A stretch of DNA of 64,000 nt from Scolanthus callimorphus (taxonomy: Eukaryota; Cnidaria; Anthozoa; Actiniaria; Edwardsiidae), in the NCBI GenBank assembly GCA_033964015.1, contig CM066919.1, positions 5,422,101-5,486,100 on the forward strand. Direction: 5' to 3'. Shown piece by piece: positions 34,916 through 46,298 of this stretch (the stretch's first letter is position 1; each line of letters starts with the position of its first letter). Position numbers and translations under genes: made by a program. Under the pieces are notes generated by a model, which did not search any database, was not told the origin of the DNA, and saw nothing but the letters and a program-made list of their open reading frames with translations.

Positions 34916-37130
34916 CTAGGAGAGAAAAAAGAAAATCAAATTAAATTAAATAAGAGATAAAGAAGCATTTGCAGGATTTTCATTTATACATATCAAGTCA
35001 ACTCTGAAATAATTATTTAAATTGATTTAAACATGTACATGTGTGTAATAAAGTAAATTCCATGGGTAGTTGAGAAATATTCGAGAAAGCTGGCCAAGGC
35101 AATGACATAAAACATTGGGCAGTTGCATTTAATATCTGCACTCCTTCCGTTAAGTACCTCAGAATTCCAGATTGGGTGGTCATGAAACATCACTGGAATT
35201 CCAGGGTGGGTACAGTGGTACTGGAGCAAAATTTCAGGGTTGTCAACTTAAACATTTCCAGGGTGGGTAAATAATACTCTCGAGGGTGGTCATGAGAAAT
35301 GTCACTGGAATTCCAGGAAGGGTAGGGACAACCTAAAATTTCCAGGGTGGGTCTCTGAACTTGGGGTTCTCTACAGATTATTTTTGTGACTGTCAATTGT
35401 ACCTGATGACTTGTCTCTGGACAATGTTCCTGTGGTTAATAAACCACCTGATGAAGGTACTGACATGCATGTAGCCGTTGCTGTGGCCGAAGACGTTAAG
35501 GGTGCTGTGACTATCTCGTTGTCTAGGCGTGGTCGCTTGGCATTTTCAACTTCACTTGCACATGCCGAAGCTAAAATGTTCTGCAATAAAAAATATAAAA
35601 AAACAAAAAATAAGATACAATTGAAAAACAGGGCAAGGGTATCAATTAAGTACCTCCCTGTTGCTCTTTTACTGTAATTGAATTTTTGTGTTGAATAAAA
35701 TAAGTTGTCCTTATAAAAATAGTTTTTTTATGACAGTTGCATATAAAATGGGCAACATGATGCTGAAAGGCAAAGACAACACATTCACAGATCCAGAGGG
35801 GGTTTCAAGAGTTCCAACCATGGAATGCCCCTTGAGCTCCATAATATATATATATTGTCTATATCAGTCTTTGAATGAGTGAAGAAACGCAACCCTCCTA
35901 GTAAAATTCTTGAATGTAAATTATAATTTGAAATGTTCTAGTTGATAGGCTTATTTGCTTATTAGCCAAAAAGAGGGAATTTTTTTTTATTGAGATGTCG
36001 TCAGAGCAAAACAGTAGAATCCTGTCATCTGGGCCCTATATGCATGATGATGCCCAAGTGATAATAACAATAATAATAACAAAAACAACAGAGCTGGGAG
36101 TTACTGCTAATGCCAGACATTGTCCAATGATATGAGTGTCTACCAGATAATTTATTTTTTCCTTCTGTGTTAAAAAATATTTTTGGTGACAAATGAGAAT
36201 ACCAACCAACCAAAATGGGAGGAGTGACAATGCCATATCAAGTAAAAAAAAAGTTAAAATATTTCAAGCTCTGAATAAGGCACATTAGAAAAATGATTAT
36301 GGCAAGGAGAATAGAAAGTATTGCTTTATGTACAGTATTTGTACAAATAGTTATATTTGGTACAATTTCCCAAGGTGTGTTGTTTTGTATCTATCTACTT
36401 AGCACAGACTACAGCAAAATGGCAAAACTTAACAAATAATCAAAACGATAATAAAGCACTTACATTAACTTCTGCCATCTGTGCTGCAGACATGTTTGGG
36501 TTTGTGCTCTACAAAAAAAATGACCGGTAAGGTGTGTGTATAAAATATAGAGCTTACACAGGTCCCAGATGCTTTCCCTTAGGACTGATGGACTTTATGT
36601 ACGTCTACCATAAGGTCAAGCAGGGGGATTGTGAAAAACAAGAGTAGGTTACATCATTTGATTGCATCAACCCTTCGATAGACTGCCAGCACCCCCTATT
36701 TGGAAACATGTTGCCTGCACATGAAACTTCAATGGTTATCCACCCACGTGAAGTCTGATGCCATTTGTGTGCAGATAAGGTACATATTTTTCTTGTTTGA
36801 GTTGTAACCAGCTGATTTCTTGCTCTCAAATTTACCTTCAGAATGATTTTTGCTGCATCGCAAGGGTTCCAAACAAATAAAATATTGTAATTTAGTCAAA
36901 TCACACTAGTGGTCTATTATCAATGCTGCATTCTGATTGGTTGAGCTACTAGTAGGCTATAAGTTATAGCCTACTAGTAGCGAAAAGTGTCGGATTTGAA
37001 AGCCAGAAAATGGCAATTGACCAGAACAAAAACATTTTTTTCTAGTGTGATTTGACTAAAACAATTATTCCTCTCGCCCTCATGGCCTCTGAGTCAATAG
37101 CCCATTCAGCCTCATGGGCTATTGATTCAG

Positions 37131-37164
<34 letters not shown>

Positions 37165-40100
37165 GCATAAAAACTATTGGACATCTATTCAGAAAACCTT
37201 GCCTTATGGCAAATGAAAACTGGGTTTGGCCATGAAAATTTGTTCCCTGCTAGCAGAGGCCTCTTTTCTCTGCATTTTGCTGGCTGAGGTTCGCGAGGAA
37301 GAGAGACCTCTGCGCTGGGTCGAAACTCACTTTGTTTTGCCGCCGTCCACAACCTTGGACGGTTTGCTGACCGTTTCTTGAGCCCACTATATGCGCAAGC
37401 ATATCTACAGACGTTTTCCGCTGGGGGGCTCAAATAATAACAGCAGAAAACGTCTGTAGATATGCGTGCGCATATAGAGGGCTCAAGAAGTTGTCAGCAA
37501 ACCATCTAAGGTTGTGGACGGCAGCAAAACAAAGCGAGTTTCGACCCAGCGCAGAGGTCTCTTTTCCTCGCGAACCTCAGCCATCGAAATGCAGAGAAAA
37601 GAGGCCTCTGTTAGCAGGGAAGAAAATTCGGGGATCTCTCAATGGACCTAGTAACGTTTTGACAAACAATCCTTTGCGCACCATGATGAGAGATCAGCTG
37701 GAAGAGACTGAAAATATTTTTTTTTACAAAAAGCTAGCTTTTTTCATTATTTGACACATTTATTGTCAAATCAACTGACAGGCATTTCTGGAAAACTTTG
37801 AAGTTTTGCATGCAGACACAACATGCTTGTGGAAGACATTGTGAAGAGTAGATGCAATCAATTGTATTTCCTACGGTCGGCAAACTACTACACTTCCCAA
37901 CACTGGTGACAGCAGGTCATCGGAAACAGAATTATACAATATCTCAAGGTCAAGAACAGGAGTCACAAAGTTAGTGTGGCCATCAGATCCCATTAATTTA
38001 AAATGAACAAAGTTCTATGTCAGCCACATCATGCAAGTGCCCGGACAACAAGATTCCACTGTTTTAGTTCCTGACAAACTTTTGATAACTTCTTCAAAAC
38101 ATTTGCCACTTTTGACCTACTACATTCAAGTCAAGTTCATCAATTCTTCTCTTGGATTTATTTCAGAACAGAATGCTATTTTTGCATATAATGTATAGGG
38201 ACCTGCACAAAAGTGTTTTTTGTAGGATCCTCTTCACCATTTGGTTGATACTCATGTAGAATCCAAAATGCATTTGATGAAATTGCATTGATTGATTTAT
38301 AAAAATCTATGATCACCTGAAATTAGACATAATTATTATTCAAACGTAAATGCAATTTTCACACTGTCGTCTTGCCAATGTTGTGTCATGTGGCCCATAT
38401 AATATTATTAAAGTAACTTTAAGGTGAGGTCTATATGACTCATATACTAAGCATCTATTGGGCAGTACCTACCATTTGGTCAGCTGTACGTTTGAGGGGT
38501 TCCTTCAGCTTCTTTAGCCGACGACAGGATTTCAAGTATGTACGTATTCTTTTTCTTGCTCTGTCACGAAATTCAGGGAATTGTCTATGACATGACTGAA
38601 TGATGGCCATGATCTTGTCCTTCGGTTGCTTGGAGATTGGGACTAGTCTGTCAAGGTTTTCATCAACGAATAATCGAACAAACATCTGGAATGAAACAGA
38701 AGATGTTACTAAGTGCATTTGTGATTTGACAGTAAAAGCATATTAAATATGCATAATAATGTATATATTGATAACAGGAAACAATCCTCAGCCATGAAAG
38801 GTTTTTGGAAATTCCAGAGAAATCCACTCTATTGTGAAATGCCTTTTAGTGCGGATTTCAGATGACCTGCAAAAGTAAACCAACCTTGTTTTTATTGGTT
38901 GAGGTCTGGGGTCTTGAGGATGCGAAGAACAAACAAACACGCACTGCTTCTTTTTTTTTTCATGACTATAATGTCATTGATTTGTCATGCCATGATTGGT
39001 CAGTTGTATGTATTGGTAGAATTTGTTTAGCTTCTGATTGGCTAAGAGCATTTACTTTGAGAAATCAACTCCATTTTGTATATAACCACTTTATTTTTTA
39101 ATTTGAAATTTCAGAGGGGTGGGCTGGGGGTGTCATATCTCAACCCCTTTTGTGGGGGATTATTGAATCATAAAATGACTAAGTTGTACCAGCACCTGTA
39201 CTTACATTGAATGCTTTTAGTCTTTCAGGATTTACAGTAGCAGGGTCACCCTTCTCTCCATCACCCTCGCCATCTTCGCCGTCACCTTCCTCATCGTCTT
39301 CATCTTTCATATCACAAGGTGGAATTGCATTTAATGAGGGCTTGAGAATTTCACTTAAGTTAGGAGGTTCCTGTAAATAAGATTACATGAGATGATAAGC
39401 TAGTCGGCAATATTGAAAAAGGCAGCCTACATGTATTTCTACATGCTATAATAAGAAATAGGCTACCAGTACATCATGGAAACAGGAATCTGGACCACAT
39501 AATTCTACACCTGTCCATTATTTCTTAGAATGTGATTCCAGAAAGAAAAAAACACCTCACCCACGGGATTTGGACATTTCAGATGGGCTTTGGGTTAAAT
39601 TCCTTTCATTTCTCATACAATCACTATTTTTCGTTGGAAATTTCACAAGGGTTGGGAGGGGTCATCTGTCAGCCATTTCAACAGGATGCTTTTTTCTGGA
39701 ACCACACAATTTTAATGAACTCTTCAAATGTCTTCCCTACTTAAACTTTGTAAAACAAATATCAACATTTGAATAATCCCATAAACACCTTTCAGCTAAA
39801 ACAGTTGCATCGTGACCCACGTTTTCAGAAACATCATGAATATATGTTCTGATTATTGCCTTTGTTGTTCTGCCAATCAAACTATCTGAGCCAATGAAAT
39901 TCTTCTTTCACCTAGCGCAGTCAACTGGCTTCCATACCCCCCTACGGAAAGGCAATGGAAATTCCGGAGGGGTGGGGGGTCAATTTACCTGATCATTTCC
40001 ATACAAATACTGTATTTTTCCTTGGAAATTCCAGAGGGGTGGGAAGGGGGGGGGGGGGGGGGGGCACTTTTCAACACCCTTCCGTGGAGGGGGTATGGAT

Positions 40101-43100
40101 ATTTTCTGGAACCACACAATGTATACTGTTGGTCATTTTTTGAAATGATGTTTGGGTCCTTTTGTATGACACGGCCAAAATTTGTCCAATGTCTGTTGTC
40201 TTACCCGAATTATAGAGTGAATTGGTTGAGATGGTATGTTATCCATATTGGCACCATCCTCCATATCATCCTCATCATCACTCCGACCACTGTCACTCCG
40301 AGTATCCTCGCTTGTAAAGCTCCTTCCATCCCCTCTGGGGCTGTAGGCACTGTGACTTGTCCCCCCTGGACTGTGTGCTAAGGCAGGTGATGCCACCACA
40401 TAAGAGATTGGGACTGCTTCTGAAACGAAACCAAACAAATTATAATACAACCTTATGAAACACTTTATAATAAACATGTGTAAGCAGTGCAAACTTTATT
40501 GGGGGTTCCAAGACACAGCAAACATTACAATGAGTTGTTGATGTCACTCAATTTGAACAGTACACCTATGTTCTTGGTCAGCACCCTTTGAATCTTCCAA
40601 TAAAATATAATTATTTCATGTTTCTTTCTAAATGATTATTGCCTAATTTTACCAGTTATGTACGATAAAAATTATGCACTTTTCTCGAAATTGTTCATGG
40701 ATGCAGTTCTACTTCCATATTGACTAGGCCTTCTATTTTAGAATTCAGGGGCCTGTACCTGGTAAACTAGTCGAGTGATAAAACATGCTGTATGACTTAT
40801 AAACAAAATGTTTTCCTGCAAAGAAAGTCTATAATTTGAGGGAAAATGCAAGTTTCTTTTCTGTTTACTACCATCGTGGTGGGCATGGATAACAAAGACC
40901 GAGACAAAGTGCAATCGCCAATTCAGACATTCCATTGCCACAGAGGGTACATTACACATTTTTGGAATGACAAATTCCTTACCACTGGGATTAGTACTCG
41001 ACATAGTTGTTGTTACTGTCAAATTGTGCCTCGTCATGAACTTCTCCACCCAACCACTGGATGCCTTGAAGTCAGGACATTCATCTCGCACAAGATTTCT
41101 CGCCTGCATTTGGATAGCATCCCGTGTGACTGGTGTTCCTCTCTCCTGTTCCTTTAAAACCCACTGTAACAGTTTATCATCCGTTTCACTAGAATAGCTG
41201 AGACGACGGAGACCGCTTAGGGGTGATCTTTTGTCTTTCTTTGGATGAATACCATGCTTGCACCAGACTTGCACAGTTGATCTTGGAACATTGTACTTTC
41301 TGGAGGCTTCCCGTACTGTAGTTTCTCTTGCATAATTAATTACTTCCTGTCTGTGTTCTTCAAAATGAAACAAGAAAAAACAAATTGAGACTGATTAGAG
41401 TGGTTTGCACATCACTGTTGTGAAAACAATATATGAGTAATTCACTATCCAATCAAATGCAATAGTAATTGAAAAACAAACCAATCAAAGAGCAAGAGGT
41501 GATTCACAATCTCTCATTTTCGCAAGCAAAGAAATCACAAGTAATTGTGTTCTCTGCATGATCTGATTGGCTGAAGGATCAAAGATCATGACCTCGACCA
41601 GCCACAACCCAAAGCAATCGCAATTACTGAGTAATTTGTAATTATCTAAGGCAAACCATAACACAATTTTGGTTGGACATTTCTTGGTATTGGTCAGACA
41701 ATGTCTGATAAATGGCAGTAATTTCTAGCTGGATTTTACAACATTCTTGCGCCTTTCCCAAAATCACACATGCTCTATTTTGCTGTCCTCTTATGCTTTT
41801 ACCATTAGTTTCACTACAGTCACATTAAATCTGCTCATACCTTCTTTGAGCAAATGGGGTTGACCGCTTCCATTCATAGAGCTGTCCATGGGATCCCTGT
41901 GTGGCGAGGTAAGACCATTCCTGGAGCCATGTTCATCGACAAACACTGCTTCTTGGGGTTCCTTCTTGAACTTACGCATTGCGTAGCCTTCATCATCTGA
42001 ATCATGGCTGGAAAGGGATGCTTCAGCATCTGAGGATTCCTACAGCACAAAAAAAGACAGTCATTTCAGTAAACCTTTGCACATAAAGGAGATGAAACAC
42101 TTTTTCTCACATCTTGGCTATTTGCACCACTGTATCTTAGTATCATTTGCCAAAGCAGACTTTGTTAACAACTCTGACAAGGAAAATACAACAGGGCAAA
42201 ATTCTGCTTTCCAAATCCTGATGACCAAGAACAATTTTTCAAAATTCATAACCAATAAAAAATATAATGTTTACCAGTTTTATCATCCTTTATTTACCAT
42301 TTTTCCCCTTGTTTTCCAGCCACATTAAACTCAAACAAATGCAAATCCGGTTTTGATAATGATACTATCTCAGAAGAAAGTTTTTTTCACATGCAGGTTA
42401 TGACTTGTCTAGCTGCAGTACCATGGCAAAAATACTTGCAGGAAAAAAATTCTCTACCCTCCTTTCTCTGAATGAAGAACTTTTCTTGAAAATTAATTTA
42501 CATATTATTTCAAGATCATCAGCAATGACAAAGCAGAATTTTGGCCTTTTATATTTTCTTAATAAGCAGAGCTACCAAAACTTGCCTGGACAAATGACCA
42601 TTCTCTCTTTCTATCCTTTCTGTCATGAAGTTATGAAGAACCTTCCTTGAAAATTAATTTACATATTATTCTTTCAAGATCATCAGCAATGGCAAAGCAG
42701 AATTTTGCCCTTCTATATTTTCTCAATAAGCAGAGCTGTTAACAAAACTTGCCTGGACAAATGACCACTACTAAGAGGCTTCCCATTAGCCATAGCATAT
42801 ATAATGTAATTCTCCCTCCAACTCTATGTACATCATACATTAAACCATGGCTTTGACATTCAGTCATATAAAACATATGCACAAAATCATGTTTGTTTTC
42901 CAAAAAAATATAATATGTTCCCATTTTTACCAGAAATGTTTGAAGTTTTGTCTAAAAAGGTTAACTCATCCTTCAGTCTTTGATAAATTAAATACTAAAT
43001 GAAAAAGTTCTACATTGCCATCATCTAGCATCTTAAAATCAAACATTTCTCTGCATGAGGGATGTTAATATTTTAAACACTATATCATAATCTAAAATGA

Positions 43101-44403
43101 AAACAGACATCTAAGGAATTTCAACAAATGAATGTTTATATCAGCTGCCTCAAAGTTTCTCCCGTATGGTGTTGCACACTTTAAATTAAACTATGCAGAT
43201 CTACATTTTTTCAAGAATCTTCACTATTATGAATTACCTGAAAACCTGAAGGATATTTTTAATATTTTTTGTTAAATAAAATAGAAATCAATCAACGAGG
43301 TGGTTTATTATAATGCGTTTTCATACCATTTAACATAACATTAAACTGTCAATTTATATGAGTTTATTTGAGAAGAGTGTTGTACAGGCACCATGTTCAA
43401 TTTAGATCTCCAATCAGGAAATCATAATTCCACAAACTAAATTAACAGTTAATTCATAAGCTCAACTCAATGTAATTGACTAGAACACTGAGAATTGGGA
43501 AATATTAGGAAACAAGAAAAAGTGTAAACATGAGGTTGCTTAGGAACTGCTTTTACACATTTGTAATATTAAAAATACCCTATATGATTGAAAAGCCTAC
43601 TTTTTTTATAGACCATAAGAGACATAAAATGTTTAGTATTTAATACGAAAAAGACCTTCTGATATTATTCTTTCTGCCTGTAATATAAATTTCTGTGTGT
43701 ATAAAAAAATTGGGGCCAGCTGCTCTGGGGGTATTGTTAGGAAAGTGTCTGCGTTTAGGCCCAACCCAAAACTGAAATCAAAAGCATTGCCCCTTTAGAC
43801 AGAGACACTGGAATTACACCCCAAAAACAAACCCCCACGAATACACATCTCAGACGAAACCAAAGGGGCATAAGCCATAAACACAGCGATCGCGAGAAAA
43901 CGCCAAATTTAAGAAGCCACTCCAGCGTGTCCATACATCCGAAGTGTCTGGCTGAATAATTTTTAGACCTAAACAATTAAAATGCACAAAAATCCCGTCG
44001 CAGGAGCCCGCTAGTCCACGACACCAGCGCGGTTAGGGCTTCGTGTTCCTGAATTTCACGACGACACAGATAAGGATGATATTAGAAATTGAGTATTGAT
44101 ATGGAAGACGAACTGCCTTAGATTTGGTGGAATACAGGATTTAAGGCTTTGATAAAAGCTCTCTCCTAGGGCCAAACTCGTCTAATTACATCACTTAACA
44201 AATGAATATTTCATATCGTCTTGGGGGAAACGGGAAAGCATTTCCTTCTTTCCTTTTAGATTGATGAGTGTCGACAAAGTTTTGCTCAAGGATTTTAAGC
44301 CGCCAGAATTGAGAATGGAACTATAGGAGCTAAACTCGAGGCGGATCGAAGACATCTGTGCTAATAATATAAGCGTGGGGTACGGCATTGTTACCTCTTG
44401 CAT
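34764..44403 (-). CDS. NOL4-like nuclear protein with psq and CENP-B type HTH domains (eight coding exons)
   Basis: Homologue of nucleolar protein 4 (NOL4/NOL4L), a nuclear protein of poorly known function. Coding exons, in order on the minus strand: 44403-44395, 42039-41841, 41357-40983, 40419-40205, 39370-39206, 38685-38473, 35580-35403 and 34915-34764. All junctions are GT-AG, phases match throughout, and the model gives 501 aa. Residues about 4-70 are acidic and Ser-rich ([10 protein letters not shown]). A psq/homeodomain-like HTH covers about 70-115 and a CENP-B/Tc5-type HTH about 125-185. An acidic linker precedes the NOL4 core: [32 protein letters not shown], then [10 protein letters not shown]. 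The C-terminus has [14 protein letters not shown] and [20 protein letters not shown], both hallmark NOL4 motifs. Human NOL4 is about 640 aa with a different N-terminal region. The first exon is the weakest part (MQE only), so more 5' exons may exist. Introns hold several MITEs. Confidence 0.85.
35175..35360. repeat. Degenerate internal repeat in the last intron of the NOL4-like gene
   Basis: GGTGGTCATGA...CACTGGAATTCCAGG occurs at about 35175 and 35285, with further TTTCCAGGGTGGGT motifs in between and after. It is an old tandem array with a period near 110 bp. Confidence 0.55.
36893..37058. repeat. Palindromic module A, copy 1 (in the NOL4-like intron)
   Basis: TAGTCAAATCACACTAG at the left pairs with its complement at 37042-37058. 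A second palindrome sits inside (CTACTAGTAGGCTATA with its complement, 36945-36980). It contains GCATTCTGATTGG and is homologous, in reverse, to module A copy 2 at 50494-50675. Module B directly follows. Confidence 0.8.
37060..37159. repeat. Palindromic module B, copy 1 (in the NOL4-like intron)
   Basis: AACAATTATTCCTC pairs with GAGGAATAATTGTT across 100 bp, with an inner AATAGCCCAT / ATGGGCTATT stem. It is adjacent to module A. Module B copy 2 lies at 50395-50491. Confidence 0.8.
37243..37621. mobile_element. Foldback (MULE-like) element, 379 bp, 9-bp target duplication
   Basis: Arms near 170 bp begin TTCCCTGCTAGCAGAGGCCT and meet near a CCCCCCAGCGG-like centre. The flanks GAAAATTTG (37234-37242) and GAAAATTCG (37622-37630) are a 9-bp duplication with one change. 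It lies in intron 6 of the NOL4-like gene. Open frames on both arms are by-products. Confidence 0.85.
38473..38685 (-). CDS. NOL4-like gene, core-domain exon
   Basis: Exon of 71 codons with the most conserved NOL4 block: [20 protein letters not shown], then [19 protein letters not shown]. Acceptor TTCATTCCAG; donor ATG|GTAGGT. An alternative GT lies four bases downstream, but only this donor keeps the phase of the next exon. Confidence 0.9.
39931..40100. mobile_element. Palindromic element in intron 4 of the NOL4-like gene
   Basis: TCCATACCCCC...CGGAAAGG pairs with CCTTCCG...GGGGGTATGGA. Inside are repeated GGAAATTCC[AG]GAGGGGTGGG motifs and a G19 run at 40046-40064. Related GGAAATTCC/GAGGGG text recurs near 39095, 39640 and 52.9-53.1 kb. 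Confidence 0.65.
40983..41357 (-). CDS. NOL4-like gene, exon with psq and CENP-B HTH domains
   Basis: A 375-bp exon. First half: [20 protein letters not shown], then [15 protein letters not shown], a psq/homeodomain-like HTH in which VPRSTVQVW looks like the recognition helix. Second half: [20 protein letters not shown], then [17 protein letters not shown], a CENP-B/Tc5-type HTH. Such pairs occur in pogo/Tc5 transposases and proteins derived from them. No DDE catalytic domain follows. The acceptor is TTTTGAAG, which is pyrimidine-poor. Phases match both neighbours, tying this exon to the NOL4 core. Confidence 0.85.
41841..42039 (-). CDS. NOL4-like gene, acidic N-terminal exon
   Basis: Exon of 199 bp with [20 protein letters not shown], then [18 protein letters not shown]. 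Acceptor GTGCTGTAG; donor AAGAAG|GTATGA. The serine/acidic start is reminiscent of the DESSIESDEFD-like stretch of human NOL4, but this similarity is weak. Confidence 0.75.
42485..42770. repeat. Tandem duplication in intron 1 of the NOL4-like gene
   Basis: About 120 bp starting CTTGAAAATTAATTTACATA at 42485 recurs at 42645 with about 90% visual identity, ending CTTGCCTGGACAAATGACCA. The spacing is 160 bp. It has no coding meaning. Confidence 0.8.
42771..44394. other. Remainder of intron 1 of the NOL4-like gene
   Basis: AT-rich intronic DNA. No repeat ends or exon with NOL4 homology were recognised. A possible alternative internal exon (44440-44395, reading [13 protein letters not shown]) shares the exon 1 donor, but its acceptor is weak. 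Confidence 0.4.
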
Positions 44404-44610
44404 TTCAAAGAGCAGAACAGGGGTGTCATATGGCGTGATACTGCAACGGTTTGTCCAACTCCTCTTAACCCGAAAATACTTCCTCTAAAGCAAGAAAAAC
44501 CTAAAAATCCTTGAGAAATCTCTTTATTTTCGGTCCCGATGGACAAAATAGAGTTAAAATGCGCCAAGTAAGGCAGCATAGATGGCAGATTTGACAAAGC
44601 TGCTTCGCCA

Positions 44611-44883
44611 ATGGCCCCCTCGCCACCTCGTCCTTCAACGACAAAGCGGCGGAGAAACTTCGCTCAAAACTCCCGCAAAACAACCCGCCAACGGCAAAAG
44701 TCGGCTGTTAAACTCATGAAAGCCAAGACTGAATTAAATAGTATTAAAAATACCTTCAGTAGTAGCTCTGATTTCGCCCTGGCAATTGCTGCAATGGCTT
44801 TGGACATGACTACCTCGAAGGGGTACACACGCAAAGGCCTTTTCTCTACCGCACCCCAACTTGCCCGGACCAGATCACAATGA
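44611..44883 (+). CDS. Small basic ORF divergent from the NOL4-like gene
   Basis: A 90-residue frame starting MAPSPPRPSTTKRRRNFAQN, rich in Lys and Arg, with a hydrophobic ALAIAAMALDM segment. AATAAA follows about 50 bp after the stop. It lies head-to-head with the start of the NOL4-like gene, so both could share a promoter. No domain is recognised, and the opposite strand is also open. It could equally be chance in a CpG-rich promoter. Confidence 0.25.
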   Translation: MAPSPPRPSTTKRRRNFAQNSRKTTRQRQKSAVKLMKAKTELNSIKNTFSSSSDFALAIAAMALDMTTSKGYTRKGLFSTAPQLARTRSQ

Positions 44884-44933
44884 AGCCCACTTCGGCCGGG
44901 ATTTTGACTCCGATCTCGCTCTTGTTGCCACAA

Positions 44934-45951
44934 ATAAAGGATAAAACCCTAGTTGTTGCCTTGCTGTCTTCGTTTTTCGTGTAATTTTGAAGGAAATGCT
45001 AGGATCCAAGAGCCGATGAAGGGCTCTATAGCAGACGATAATGCGAGCACGGCTTTGTTGTCAGCCGTCTGGTCACGTGACACGTACCGGTTCAACGGAC
45101 GGCACGCATGCGTCATATACCACAGGAACCCCAAGCCACAAAAGGGCTTCAAGGCAAAAATTCAGCCGAGAGTTTATCCTTATTCCAGTTGCACGTTTAT
45201 TTTTCTTTTGTATCTCGTTTCATGAGGGGCTGAAAATAAAACAACCAAATGCTGGAGCGATGTGCTTCAACAAATTTTCGAAATATTTGTGATGCAAATA
45301 TCGAGGAAGCTAGAAAGCTTGTCAGGAAGTAAAGTCGAGTCTCCATTGAGAAGCAATATCGAAACCTTATATTAAAAATAAATCCAAGGGAGGATTTAGG
45401 GAAGGCGGCGAAATACCATTCATCCCCCTTATAGCATTTCTGGATCCGTCGACCTAGGACTGTTTTCGGCAAGCTCGCATTTTTCTGTTGCTTCACTATT
45501 TTCAAACTGAGTAGTACTAGAAGGAAATCCTTGCCTTACTGGTTTATTCCACATGCTGGTCTAGACCGCATAAACTACCACTTTCCATCTTAGCGCAATG
45601 GCGAATCCAAGGGGGTTCGAAGGGTTCCACGGTGCCCTCCATTGAGTACCAAAAACAATGAGGATTTTATTGTGATACTAAGACCACGCATGACTGAGCT
45701 CTACATATTATTGAGCCCGTATCAGTCTTCGAAGCAGTGACGAAAGAAACGGAATCCCGCTTTGTAAAATCCTGGACCCGCCAATGTAGCGGGTTTTGTC
45801 ATGTCTTGAATTAAAGCTGGTAATTTTAGCAGCGCAAATCCATGCAAATCAGTCCGCCATGAATTAATCGCTCTTGCCTTTCAATGCCGCTGCCCTAACG
45901 CAAACGGCTATCAGGGCTCCCCAGGGGGGGTTCTTCACATGTCGACCTGAA
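44934..45951. other. No recognised gene
   Basis: Short open frames on both strands without domains. The 45.0-45.1 kb stretch is richer in CpG and may belong to a promoter region. Confidence 0.4.
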
Positions 45952-46298
45952 AGGGGTGCTCGTCGTATTTTTAGGGGTCAAAATCGACTCTCAGGTATTT
46001 TTTTAGGGGGTATTGGAGAAATATTGCGGCTTTCACTAATAAATGGTATTTTTTAGGGGTACGGCAATGAATGAAAGAGTCACAAACCAAGAAAAACCGT
46101 TTTCTTGCTTTCTTTCTTTATTTATAGCTCTAAAAACAAGGGATATGCTAGAAGAGAAACAATAAACAACAACAAATAATGTTTATTGTTGGTATTTTTT
46201 TAGGGATCATTTTGTTGTAAAAGGTATTTTTTAGGGGGTGGATTATTTATGTCCTGGTATTTTTTAGGGTATTTTCCGATGTCCCGACGAGCACCCCT
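45952..46298. mobile_element. MITE-like element with six TTAGGG-containing motifs
   Basis: Inverted ends AGGGGTGCTCGTCG and its complement (46285-46298) enclose about 347 bp. Inside, a GTATTTTTTAGGG-type motif occurs six times, all on the + strand, near 45969, 45993, 46045, 46192, 46221 and 46256. No target duplication is evident. Confidence 0.65.

Noticed and set aside
37185..37754. Frames of 82-87 codons sharing the [16 protein letters not shown] peptide on opposite strands
   Set aside because: They are the two arms of the 379-bp foldback element.
40738..41373. A 211-codon frame starting MFHFEEH as an independent HTH gene or transposase
   Set aside because: Both ends run into introns, no DDE domain follows, and the splice phases tie the exon to the NOL4-like gene.
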